From an uncultured bacterium (GTDB lineage: Bacteria > Elusimicrobiota > Elusimicrobia > Elusimicrobiales > Elusimicrobiaceae): 64,000 nucleotides of DNA. The DNA lies in contig CASFOP010000008.1 of the NCBI GenBank assembly GCA_949296525.1, positions 62,001-126,000 on the forward strand. Reading direction: 5' to 3'. The notes under the pieces are model-generated. The model did no database searches. It saw only the letters and a program-made list of their open reading frames with translations, and was not told where the DNA came from. Below are positions 7,376 through 15,145 of the stretch, piece after piece. The stretch's first letter is position 1; every line of letters starts with the position of its first letter. Position numbers and translations under genes: made by a program.

Positions 7376-8893
7376 ATGAAACTTATTGATAATATCCAAT
7401 TAATGAAGGAATGGGACTGGCAAGCCAATAGCAAAGAAGGATTGGAGCCAAGCCAACTGAGTTCAGGAAGTAATAAAAAGGCTAATTGGATTTGTAATAA
7501 AGGACATAAATGGAAATCCACTATACATGGGCGAAATTCTGAAGGATATGGATGTCCTTACTGCTCTAATCAGAAAATACTTCCGGGTTATAATGATTTG
7601 GCAACAACCCACCCCGAACTACTACAAGATTGGGATTATCAAAAGAACACATTGAAACCATCTGAAGTGACAGCTAGATCAAATAGGAAAGTATGGTGGA
7701 AATGTACCAAAGGGCACAGTTACAAAGCTGCAACTGCTCACAAAACCGAAGGGCGAGGCTGCCCTTATTGTTCCAATAAAAAAGTATTGGTGGGGTATAA
7801 TGATTTAGCAACGACACATCCTGCCCTTGCTAATGAGTGGCATCCGACCAAAAATGGCTCATTAAAACCAACAGATATTGTGGCAGGAAGTGCCAGGAAA
7901 ATATGGTGGAAATGCCCTAAAGGACACGAATATCAAGCAAAAGTGTGTGGCCGCTCCGTTTTGCATAATGGATGTGCCAAATGCAAAGAAGGGAACCAAA
8001 CCTCATTTCCGGAACAAGCTATTTTTTATTATATTAAACAGATTTTTCCTGATGCCATAAACAGATATAGAGATATTTTTAACAATGGTATGGAGCTAGA
8101 TATATTCATTCCTTCAAAAAATATTGCTATTGAATATGATGGCTCTTTTTACCACAAAAAGGATAAATCTCTAAAGCGCGAAAAAATTAAATACAATATT
8201 TGCCGACAACATCGAATTAAACTCATCCGTATATGTGCAAAAGACAATGCCGATGTTTTTAACTTTACCTCAGATTATACATATATTGAGCCGACCTTAG
8301 ATGATAGTGACAATACCCAAGGTCTTGATAAAATTATTAGGGAATTATTGTATATGCTGGAATCGGATTTCGGGTTAAATCCACGAAAACGGTATATACG
8401 ATATACTGGCATATTTATTCGGAAAATATCTGTAGATGTAAATATTGAAAGAGACAGGTATCAGATTAATGCATACAGAGAAAATGCCATTTTCAAAAAA
8501 TCTTTAGCCCAAGTAAGACCTGACTTATCCGAAGAATGGGATTATAAAAAAAATCAAGGATTAACCCCCGAGATGTTTCCAGTTGGTTCCCATACAGAAG
8601 TTTGGTGGATATGTAAAAAATGTGGTACATCATACCCCAAAATAATTCGTACTAGAAACAAATTAAAAATAACCTGTCCGCATTGTAATATTAAGTGCAA
8701 ATCTAAACAATACACACTATACATGCGTGATAAAAAAACATCTAAAATCTTACAAACATTTAATTCCGTAGCCGAAGCAGCAAAAAAGACTGGAATTTGT
8801 GCTTCTAATATTGCTGGAGCATGTAGAGGATCTCGTAAAACTGCGGGAGGTTATATTTGGCAAAAAGAATATAGGAACCACTATGATAAATAA
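7376..8893 (+). CDS. Zinc-ribbon (DUF4379) repeat protein with PD-(D/E)XK-like and NUMOD1-like domains
   Basis: A 505-residue protein. Residues about 10-200 hold three DUF4379-type treble-clef repeats (WWKCxKGHxY...CPYC) joined by GYNDLATTHPxL linkers. Residues about 205-295 look like a Vsr-type endonuclease (SFPEQAIFYYIKQIFP, then ELDIFIPSKNIAIEYDG and H). A fourth zinc-ribbon follows near 400-435 (ICKKCGTSY...CPHC). The C-terminus (QTFNSVAEAAKKTGICASNIAGACRG) matches NUMOD1 DNA-binding modules. Together these suggest a site-specific DNA endonuclease, probably a homing-type or selfish element gene; defence is an alternative. It is more AT-rich than the core genome, preceded by a leaderless promoter, and sits just inside the tRNA-Pro island. 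Confidence 0.75.
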   Translation: MKLIDNIQLMKEWDWQANSKEGLEPSQLSSGSNKKANWICNKGHKWKSTIHGRNSEGYGCPYCSNQKILPGYNDLATTHPELLQDWDYQKNTLKPSEVTARSNRKVWWKCTKGHSYKAATAHKTEGRGCPYCSNKKVLVGYNDLATTHPALANEWHPTKNGSLKPTDIVAGSARKIWWKCPKGHEYQAKVCGRSVLHNGCAKCKEGNQTSFPEQAIFYYIKQIFPDAINRYRDIFNNGMELDIFIPSKNIAIEYDGSFYHKKDKSLKREKIKYNICRQHRIKLIRICAKDNADVFNFTSDYTYIEPTLDDSDNTQGLDKIIRELLYMLESDFGLNPRKRYIRYTGIFIRKISVDVNIERDRYQINAYRENAIFKKSLAQVRPDLSEEWDYKKNQGLTPEMFPVGSHTEVWWICKKCGTSYPKIIRTRNKLKITCPHCNIKCKSKQYTLYMRDKKTSKILQTFNSVAEAAKKTGICASNIAGACRGSRKTAGGYIWQKEYRNHYDK

Positions 8894-8952
8894 GTGATAG
8901 AATGACCATCAAGATCTATTTTCTCTATATTATTTAACACAGGCTTTAGTAA

Positions 8953-9207
8953 CTAAATAACCTCCTGTCTTTTTGCCCAAGTAACAAATTGTTTCTCAAA
9001 ATCCACATTTCCCTCAGCCAAATTCATAAGCTCCCGTAATGTTAAATTGGCCGGATTCTTGTACTCTAAAATATCCACCACTATGCGCGGGGACAAATAG
9101 CACAAATTCAAATACCGGGCAAAAGTGCGCTCATTCATTTCACTTGCTTTTTTCCATTCTCGGGTAGTTTTCCACGAGTCATTACACGCGGGAAAGCACA
9201 TAGACAA
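8953..9207 (-). pseudogene. Serine recombinase C-terminal relic (copy 1)
   Basis: An 84-codon fragment containing NERTFARYLNLCYLSPRIVVDILEYKNPANLTLRELMNL. It resembles the conserved C-terminal segment of large serine recombinases (RGWRxKKL...S..YVSRxLxLxxLxPxIVEAIL). The catalytic and zinc-ribbon domains are absent, and the N-terminal residues look frame-shifted. A near relative lies at 12393-12638. It may still be translated as a small DNA-binding protein, but a relic is more likely. Confidence 0.5.
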
Positions 9208-9549
9208 GCTTAAACGGAACTTGGATTTCCCCCGAGTCCAAGATATTGAGCAGATACAACAAACGGTTTAATTTTTTAAGGTTTTTCGGTTGCATCATAA
9301 ATTTCTTACTATATCATACAAATAAAAAATATCTTTACCAAGAATCTATTCGCAAAGTAACACTTGACAAGTATAGTTATTTTATACTATAATATATTTA
9401 CATATATTTTCCGCCGTATAATCCTCTTTAATTTTGCTTTCTTTCTCTCCGTCTGCAAACGGGGCTTTTTTATCCTCATTTTTTCTTTCTTCTGCCGTGC
9501 GATATCCGCTTTCCATTCTGCCGTATTATCTCACATAAGGAGCTTATTG
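9208..9549. other. Intergenic leader region between recombinase relic and toxin-like gene
   Basis: Holds a strong plus-strand promoter (9364-9393), a leader of about 150 bases and a Shine-Dalgarno AGGAG just before 9550. On the minus strand a short open frame (about 38 codons, beginning MMQPKNLKKLNRLLYLL) precedes the relic; I cannot assign it. Confidence 0.45.
9364..9393 (+). promoter_or_regulatory. Consensus sigma-70 promoter
   Basis: TTGACA (9364-9369), an 18-base spacer and TATAAT (9388-9393). It drives the toxin-like gene at 9550 through a leader of about 150 bases. Confidence 0.7.
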
Positions 9550-10788
9550 ATGAAAAATTATTTCAGACCTCGCAGAACTGCATCTCCAGACTTCTATGAA
9601 AATGAAAATCACCCGCACGACTTCCTTGAGAGCTCACATAAGGGGCCCGCGATAGAAGTCTTAAATTCATATCCGCCTCAACTTCGGGTCAATGGCACAA
9701 GCATTCCCTGGCCGGCCAATAGCACCCCGCAGGAGGCGTATGAAATGTATCTGCGAGGGAAAAAAGAAAAACAGTTGGGCCCCGGCAGCCAAACCCATTC
9801 TAAAGAACATATAGTACTCGCTAATAATACGACGCATTCTCAACTGCACCCCTTACGCAAGCAATACCTGGAAAACCGCCTAAATGAAATTGCTTATCAA
9901 GAACGCATACAAACCATGCAGGATAGTTTTACTACGACTATGTATGGCACAAAGAACTACACCGAGGAAAAAAATAATATCATAAACGAATTAAACAGAA
10001 ATTCCGCACAAGAACGCACCAGTCAACCAAATAAAATACCTTCATCCTCCAAAAAGGAAAATTTTACACCCGCACCGCCTGATGAACCTTCTGATTTTGA
10101 CAGACGCAAAGAACTATGGGAAGAGCAAAACAGATGGAAAGAATTTCAAAAATCAAGATATGAAGGGCAAAGTGCGGCACAGCCAAACGAACCCAATGCT
10201 TTTGAACGGTTGGGTATTCCAGACCCCAAGAATCCTCCAGAGAGTATTTCCGCATCTGACAAAGCCAAGAGGGATTTTTATAAATTCCCGCAACCAAACG
10301 GACAAACTACAGAAGAATGGGAGAAGAAAAACGAAGAATGGCGCAATACCCCCAGAAAAGACAAGGACGGAAATATTATAGGCTCTGAACTACGTTGCAA
10401 CACAGTTTTCGGTAGGGAATTATCTAAATTAGGGATTGATGTAGCCAAAGACGCCAATATGAATACTATTATTGAAGGAATGGAGCAGTCGGGAGATTGG
10501 GCTGACTTACCTGTTGATAAAAATGGAAATACGGATCACGCAACTGCATTAAAACTAGCACAAGAAGGATATATAGTCGCGGCTACGGAAAAAGGAGAAA
10601 AAAATGGACATGCCGCCTTGCTTACAGGAAAAGAAAGGGATTCCGCTGCCTGGAACGGCACGGTTCCAGCAGTTTATGGCAGCGTCAATGGAAAAACGGC
10701 CAAGGCCGAAGGAATCAGCCATCACTGGCAGGCAAAGGACAAAAATAATATAAAATACAAAATATATAGATACAAAAGACCTATATAA
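9550..10788 (+). CDS. Putative secreted toxin with C-terminal papain-like (NlpC/P60- or CHAP-like) amidase domain
   Basis: A 412-residue protein from the ATG at 9550 (AGGAG before it). Residues 1-270 are hydrophilic, rich in Pro, Asn, Glu and Lys, apparently disordered, without a signal peptide. Residues about 275-400 form a compact domain with RCNTVFGREL (candidate Cys nucleophile), then EGYIVAATEKGEKNGHAALL (candidate catalytic His) and ISHHWQ. That order is typical of NlpC/P60, CHAP and Tae-type peptidoglycan amidases. A long variable N-terminus with a small enzymatic C-terminus fits a polymorphic or contact-dependent toxin. The next gene, 46 bases downstream, encodes an exported protein that could be its immunity factor. 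Family placement is inference from motifs. Confidence 0.55.
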   Translation: MKNYFRPRRTASPDFYENENHPHDFLESSHKGPAIEVLNSYPPQLRVNGTSIPWPANSTPQEAYEMYLRGKKEKQLGPGSQTHSKEHIVLANNTTHSQLHPLRKQYLENRLNEIAYQERIQTMQDSFTTTMYGTKNYTEEKNNIINELNRNSAQERTSQPNKIPSSSKKENFTPAPPDEPSDFDRRKELWEEQNRWKEFQKSRYEGQSAAQPNEPNAFERLGIPDPKNPPESISASDKAKRDFYKFPQPNGQTTEEWEKKNEEWRNTPRKDKDGNIIGSELRCNTVFGRELSKLGIDVAKDANMNTIIEGMEQSGDWADLPVDKNGNTDHATALKLAQEGYIVAATEKGEKNGHAALLTGKERDSAAWNGTVPAVYGSVNGKTAKAEGISHHWQAKDKNNIKYKIYRYKRPI

Positions 10789-10834
10789 ATTCACCAGGCA
10801 ACCGGATTTTTTCCGGCTGCCTGTGGAGAAGCAT

Positions 10835-12019
10835 ATGTTTAAAAAGTTTTTATACGCCTGTTACTTGATCTCCTTGGGATTATCCGTTTATGCCAACGAC
10901 ACGTCAGGCACGATACTTCCCGCCGGCGGGGTTGTGTTTGAAAAACAAGACGGCATTAAAATGCAAGTGGAAGCGCTTTATATCCGGCCAAAACAAATAG
11001 AAGTAAATTACCTGTTTGAAAATACAACGGATAACGATATTACTACACAGATATTTTTTCCCTTGCCGGATATGCCTGCCGTAGAAGAATATTTAGGTGA
11101 TGAGGCGCATGATTTTAAATTTAAATTATGGGTCAACGGAAAAGCGAAACAATATCAGACACACTGGACAGTCAAACAAAACGATAAAGATATTACAAAC
11201 GATGTATCTATCTTATTCTATCGTCCTGAAGAAGTCGTTACAGATCAGCAATTAGCCAAGCGCATCCAAACTTTGCCGGAAGAAACCCGTCAAAACTTGC
11301 AAGATAAAAAAGTCATTGAGTGGGACTGGACATTGGATAGAGATAAAGGCGAAATACAAAATTGGAAAATGCCGGATAATGCGGATTGGAAAAAACAAAT
11401 TTCTTATTCTTGGCAGCAAACTTTTCCGGCACATAAAACAGTAATTATTCGGCATACTTATCAACCAACTCTCATTTATACAAATGTCGGGACACCGTTC
11501 TCAAAATGCATTAATAGACAAAGCAAACAATACCAAGAATTTGTGTATGTATCGGAAAATGAAGCAGAATATCCTCGGGGTTACTTAAATGCACGCGATT
11601 ATTTGGAATATATCCTCACGACCGCAAACAACTGGCAAGGCCCCATAGAAAACTTTAACCTGCTGGTGGAAAGCCCGCTGAAAAGCGTGGGCTGCTTTGA
11701 CGGGGAAGCTTTTTACGGCGGGAAATATTATGCTGTCAATCGTCAAAATTACACACCTGAATGGGATATGTCTGTAGACTTTATAATTAAAGGTTATGAT
11801 ATCCCTTCTGATTATGCTCCCAAAAGTAATCCTGTTTTATACCGCATAGACGGTCCGGCCAATCTGCGCGACAAACCCAACGGGAAAATTGTCGGGCAAC
11901 TCACCGATAAAAGTCAGGTATGGGCATGGCCTGATGATAAAAAAGGCAATTGGTATCCTGTTTTGCAAAATGATTTACAGGGCTACACGCATAAACAAAA
12001 TCTGATAAAAGTGTTTTAA
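10835..12019 (+). CDS. Exported DUF4424-like protein with C-terminal SH3 domain; possible immunity protein
   Basis: A 394-residue protein with signal peptide MFKKFLYACYLISLGLSVYA. The start at 10835 has GGAGAAG immediately upstream. The middle resembles DUF4424 (VNYLFENTTDNDITTQIFFPLPDMP, ISYSWQQTFPAHKTVIIRHTYQP, VGCFDGEAFYGGKYY). The last 55 residues form a bacterial SH3 module (DGPANLRDKPNGKIVGQL...GNWYPVL...GYTHKQNL), a peptidoglycan- or protein-binding fold. Its periplasmic location and position just after an amidase-like gene suggest protection against that enzyme, but no experiment supports this. DUF4424 itself has no known function. Confidence 0.6.
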   Translation: MFKKFLYACYLISLGLSVYANDTSGTILPAGGVVFEKQDGIKMQVEALYIRPKQIEVNYLFENTTDNDITTQIFFPLPDMPAVEEYLGDEAHDFKFKLWVNGKAKQYQTHWTVKQNDKDITNDVSILFYRPEEVVTDQQLAKRIQTLPEETRQNLQDKKVIEWDWTLDRDKGEIQNWKMPDNADWKKQISYSWQQTFPAHKTVIIRHTYQPTLIYTNVGTPFSKCINRQSKQYQEFVYVSENEAEYPRGYLNARDYLEYILTTANNWQGPIENFNLLVESPLKSVGCFDGEAFYGGKYYAVNRQNYTPEWDMSVDFIIKGYDIPSDYAPKSNPVLYRIDGPANLRDKPNGKIVGQLTDKSQVWAWPDDKKGNWYPVLQNDLQGYTHKQNLIKVF

Positions 12020-12392
12020 TTGGGTTCCCTGTTCATTCCCTATTTTGGAGGTTAGGGAATTTATATAAAAACACAAATTGATCCAAATAGAAATCTTTGA
12101 CGCCAATATCAGAAAACCGGCCAAAACGCCCGAACTTCCCTGTATTTTGCCTGAGAAACAGGGAAATTGCTTCCCCGTTCTTACCGCCTTTGGCAGTCTG
12201 CACGCCGTACCCGACCATTTAGAAAGACACTTCTTACGAAGTGTCTTTTTTGTTGGTCTGTTTTCCCCCTTTCTCGTCGGTGTTTAGGGGTTAGTTATAT
12301 CCATACCGGTTTTAGAAAACTTTTATTGGAGCACAAAAAGGCCCCAAACGGGCCTTTTTCTCTAATGGGCAATTTAGCAGGATCGCGACTTT
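12020..12392. other. Non-coding stretch carrying the right repeat copy
   Basis: No gene is apparent. It contains the right copy of the tRNA-Pro flank repeat (12210-12370). Just left of the 21-bp repeat, ACGCCGTACCCGACCA resembles a degraded tRNA-Pro 3' end. Confidence 0.5.
12210..12370 (+). repeat. Right copy of duplicated tRNA-Pro flank
   Basis: The 21-bp exact match (12210-12230) to the tRNA-Pro(CGG) 3' end is followed by AAGACACTTC/GAAGTGTCTT with a T tail (12224-12252). AAAAAGGCCC/GGGCCTTTTT (12335-12359) comes next. The order and spacing match the left copy. Confidence 0.75.
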
Positions 12393-12638
12393 TTATTCAA
12401 TACACCATATTTTTTCCTGCTTTTCAAAATTTACCACTTCGCTTGCTAAATTCATAAGTTCTTTCAAATTCATATCCCGCGGGTTTCTATACTCCAAAAT
12501 ATCCGCCACTATCTTTGGCGACAGATAACACAAATTCAAATACCAGACGAAGGAGCGGTTACTCATTCGGCTCGCAGTTTTATTATTTAAGAGTATCCCC
12601 TGCTCTATTAGCTTTTTACATCGCCAGCCGCGCACCAA
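12393..12638 (-). pseudogene. Serine recombinase C-terminal relic (copy 2)
   Basis: An open frame containing KKLIEQGILLNNKTASRMSN followed by YLNLCYLSPKIVADILEYRNPRDMNLKELMNL. It is closely related to the fragment at 8953-9207 and to the C-terminal region of large serine recombinases. It overlaps the crcB stop codon in another frame, so the relic proper probably begins just after position 12618. The catalytic domain is gone. Together with copy 1 it marks two separate integration or duplication events. Confidence 0.5.
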
Positions 12639-12993
12639 ACCACGCGGCCAGCAGCCCTAAACATACGCTGCTGCCAGCATACACCAGCGCCCAGCCCCAG
12701 CGACCGCTTTGCAGCAAGTGCAAGGTATCTGCAGAAAAAGTGGAAAAAGTGGTAAACCCACCCAGGATACCTACAATCACAAAAATCCGCGCCGGATTGC
12801 GGGGGGCAATCCAAAACGGGCTAAGCCAGCCTATGCAAAAGCTCCCCAGGATATTCACGGCAAACGTTACCCATATATGGCTGCAGGTACCGCCCAGCAG
12901 GGCCGGCAGACAGCCGGCCAGATAGCGCAGGCCCGCGCCTACAAAACCGCCCGCCCCGGCCAAAAGGAAACCGCACAGCGCATTATTCATCAT
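12616..12993 (-). CDS. crcB: CrcB/Fluc fluoride ion channel
   Basis: A 125-residue membrane protein with four hydrophobic segments and the Fluc motifs GGFVGAGLRY, FAVNILGSFCIG and GILGGFTTFSTF. The phenylalanines and Asn of these motifs line the fluoride pore. Homodimers export toxic fluoride. Its start overlaps the end of the upstream TPR gene by 11 bases, so it is the last gene of a minus-strand operon. It is immediately followed by the recombinase relic, and the island seems to abut its stop codon without damaging it. Confidence 0.93.
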   Translation of the reverse strand: MMNNALCGFLLAGAGGFVGAGLRYLAGCLPALLGGTCSHIWVTFAVNILGSFCIGWLSPFWIAPRNPARIFVIVGILGGFTTFSTFSADTLHLLQSGRWGWALVYAGSSVCLGLLAAWFGARLAM

Positions 12994-14158
12994 ACATCAC
13001 TGCCCGGAATTCGGCCGTCTTATTAATTCCCTGGAACATCCAGCCTTTGCGGTCTGCATCATACAAAGCGTCAAAGTCGCGGAAACCGCGTTTTAACGCC
13101 TTTTCCAAATTGCGGTATACGTTGCGTCTGTCCTTTTTTTGCAGCCAGTATACCCCCGCCAAGTTAATATACGGAGTGGGAAGTGAATCATCCAGTTTGA
13201 TGGAAGTTTCAAAATCTTTACGCGCCGCAGTGTATTTCTTTTGCTTTAGATACACATACCCCCGGTTGGTATATCCTATGGGCCATTTGGGAGAAAGCTC
13301 TATGGTTTTGTTATAATCTGCCAAAGCTTTATCAAGCTCTCCCATTTCTTCATATACCAAACCGCGGCGATTATAAAAAATATCCTGAGGATCTATATTA
13401 ATTAAACGGCTATAATCCTCAGCCGAAGCTTCCAGTTCCCCCATATCTTTAAATACGGAAGCGCGGTAACGGTACGCCGGGGCATAATCGTCAGCCCGGT
13501 TTAGGGCCTTGCTGAAAAAAGATACAGCCTCGTCGGGGCGGTTGGTATTCTGATAGATGCGCCCCAGCCAAAAATAGGTTTCCGCTTCGTCAGGGGCTTC
13601 CTGTAGCAGCTGCTCCAGTTCTGCTGCCGCCTCGGGGTAATGGTAGGATTCAAAATACGCCTGTGCCAGGCCCAACGCAACAGAAGGGGTTTTTTCCCGG
13701 CGCGACACATATTGTTTATAATCGGCCACAGCAGCATTATATTTTTCCATGGCCATATTGGCTTTGGCACGGGATAAATAAAAATCCGGGTAATTTTTTT
13801 TCAGGGAAATGGCTTTGCTTAAATCGACTTCCGCCTGGGCATACTGACGTGCATCCATATACGCCAGCGCGCGGGCATAATAACGGAAAGGATCATCCGG
13901 CGTCAGCCGCAGCGCACGCGTATAATCGGACAGGGCCTGTTTGTAATTGCCCGTCATGCGATAAGCGTCGGCACGGTAATGCCAGGCTGTGGCCAGCTTG
14001 GGAGCCTTTTTAACTGCCTGCGTCAACAGCCGGATACGCTCGGCGGGGTCGTTTTCCTTCCGGGCCTGCGTTACCAGGGCGCGCGCCGTCTGTGCCGAAA
14101 GGCCCGCCGCGGCAAATAACAAACAAAGCAAAAGCGTCCAAAATTTCATATTTTTCAT
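12983..14158 (-). CDS. Exported tetratricopeptide-repeat protein
   Basis: A 391-residue protein with signal peptide (MKNMKFWTLLLCLLFAAAGLSAQ) and about nine consecutive 34-residue TPR units (for example AWHYRADAYRMTGNYKQALSDYTRALRLTPDD). They cover residues 55-370, forming a helical superhelix in the periplasm, presumably a scaffold for a complex. The last unit is degenerate. It starts one base after the stop of the membrane-protein gene and overlaps crcB, so the three are co-transcribed. The fold is secure; partners are unknown. Confidence 0.85.
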   Translation of the reverse strand: MKNMKFWTLLLCLLFAAAGLSAQTARALVTQARKENDPAERIRLLTQAVKKAPKLATAWHYRADAYRMTGNYKQALSDYTRALRLTPDDPFRYYARALAYMDARQYAQAEVDLSKAISLKKNYPDFYLSRAKANMAMEKYNAAVADYKQYVSRREKTPSVALGLAQAYFESYHYPEAAAELEQLLQEAPDEAETYFWLGRIYQNTNRPDEAVSFFSKALNRADDYAPAYRYRASVFKDMGELEASAEDYSRLINIDPQDIFYNRRGLVYEEMGELDKALADYNKTIELSPKWPIGYTNRGYVYLKQKKYTAARKDFETSIKLDDSLPTPYINLAGVYWLQKKDRRNVYRNLEKALKRGFRDFDALYDADRKGWMFQGINKTAEFRAVMYDE

Positions 14159-14159
14159 C

Positions 14160-14876
14160 TTACCATACCAGCCATATATTAACCAGCAAAGCCGCCGCCC
14201 CCAGCCCGTACAGCAGCCAAAGCAACAGCGTGGCCAGCCAGCGGAAATTCAATACCAGTGCCCCCACCAGCGTAGCGCGGCTGGCAAACACCGCCGAAAA
14301 ATTGACCGTAGCCGCCGGCAGGCGGGATAAACGCGCCACAAACACCGCACGAGAAACAAATGTTAGAAAAGACAAAAGGACTCCGGCTATTAAAGCCGGG
14401 GCGGTATTAAAACGCAACTCTTTAAGCGGGGCAAACACCTCATGCAGACTGTTTTCCAAAATAACTTTGGCCTGCTGTTTGGCTATTCCTTCATTCATTC
14501 CCTCTATTTTACCGCGCACTTTTTCCTTGAGAGAGGAGAATAGCTCATATAAAAAATCTTCCGTATGAATTGCCGCATTGCGCAAACCACACACCAAAGA
14601 CATCAGCAGTGCATACGCCAAAGCCAGTATGCCGTACATAATAAAACAAATTATAGCCGACAAATAAGAAAAAGGCTCCGGCAACAGCTCTATCCATACC
14701 TTATACAGGGCATATGACGCAAAAACAAATAAAACACCCGCCGCCAAAAAATGCGGCAAAAAAATCATACGCACCGCCGCCAAAAGCCCTCCAAAAGAGA
14801 GCACAAAGGCCGCTTTAAGCCTCTGGACGGAGGTCGCATTTTTCCCCCTGGACAGAGCAACAGGCTCAGTGTTCAT
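14160..14876 (-). CDS. Integral membrane protein of unknown function
   Basis: A 238-residue protein with about six hydrophobic segments: FVLSFGGLLAAVRMIFL, FLAAGVLFVFASYALYKV, YLSAIICFIMYGILALAYALL, ALIAGVLLSFLTFVSRAVF, a weaker one near 200, and LLLWLLYGLGAAALLVNIWL. A soluble amphipathic stretch (FSSLKEKVRGKIEGMNEGIAKQQAKVILE) lies in the middle. I do not recognise a family. It overlaps the Cys-rich micro-ORF upstream by 11 bases and precedes the TPR gene by one base, so its job is probably linked to those two. Confidence 0.7.
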   Translation of the reverse strand: MNTEPVALSRGKNATSVQRLKAAFVLSFGGLLAAVRMIFLPHFLAAGVLFVFASYALYKVWIELLPEPFSYLSAIICFIMYGILALAYALLMSLVCGLRNAAIHTEDFLYELFSSLKEKVRGKIEGMNEGIAKQQAKVILENSLHEVFAPLKELRFNTAPALIAGVLLSFLTFVSRAVFVARLSRLPAATVNFSAVFASRATLVGALVLNFRWLATLLLWLLYGLGAAALLVNIWLVW

Positions 14877-15009
14877 GGCAGCAGCCGCAACACCCGCCGC
14901 AAGGGCCGGTATGCTCTTTTCTACCGCAAGATGGTACGGCCTTGGATATGCGCACCACTTTACCCGTTTTCGGATCGTATTTATAAGTTCCGGTATTGTT
15001 TTCTTTCAT
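14866..15009 (-). CDS. Cys-rich 47-residue small protein
   Basis: A short ORF starting MKENNTGTYKYDPKTGKVVR and ending with a cluster of six cysteines and two histidines (CGGCCGCCHEH) after an earlier Cys. The tail suggests metal binding or a redox role. Its stop overlaps the start of the membrane-protein gene by 11 bases (coupled translation), and a TATAAT lies seven bases before its ATG, so it opens the operon as a leaderless message. I know no named family for it. Coding status rests on position and codon pattern. Confidence 0.6.
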   Translation of the reverse strand: MKENNTGTYKYDPKTGKVVRISKAVPSCGRKEHTGPCGGCCGCCHEH

Positions 15010-15016
15010 AATAAGT

Positions 15017-15022
15017 ATTATA
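15017..15022 (-). promoter_or_regulatory. -10 element of the micro-ORF operon
   Basis: TATAAT on the minus strand, seven bases from the ATG at 15009; no Shine-Dalgarno lies between. Confidence 0.5.
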
Positions 15023-15083
15023 GCACTTTATTTTCGCTGTTCCGGCGCGTATACGGGAATAAAAATCTAAATAAAAACAACAC

Positions 15084-15132
15084 TTGACAAATGAATTATA
15101 CACACGTACAATAATTATACAAACGTATAATT
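15084..15132 (+). promoter_or_regulatory. Promoter with tandem TetR operators
   Basis: TTGACA (15084-15089), a 17-base spacer and TACAAT (15107-15112). A perfect inverted repeat AATTATAC-AAAC-GTATAATT occupies 15113-15132. A weaker copy AATTATAC-ACAC-GTACAATA at 15094-15113 overlaps the spacer and -10. A repressor bound here would block RNA polymerase, indicating autoregulation of the operon. Confidence 0.7.
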
Positions 15133-15145
15133 TAAGGAGCCGCTT

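Larger units (their letters stand above)
7136..12240. mobile_element. Decayed tRNA-Pro-associated accessory island
   Basis: The last bases of tRNA-Pro(CGG) plus the following sequence (7136-7156) recur as a 21-bp exact repeat at 12210-12230. Similarity continues for roughly 150 bases on each side, including two hairpins. Between and just beyond the copies lie two related fragments of a serine-recombinase C-terminus, a nuclease-like gene and a toxin-like pair. This looks like an integration hotspot at a tRNA 3' end with the integrase reduced to relics. Boundaries on the right are uncertain and could extend to the crcB stop codon. Confidence 0.5.
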
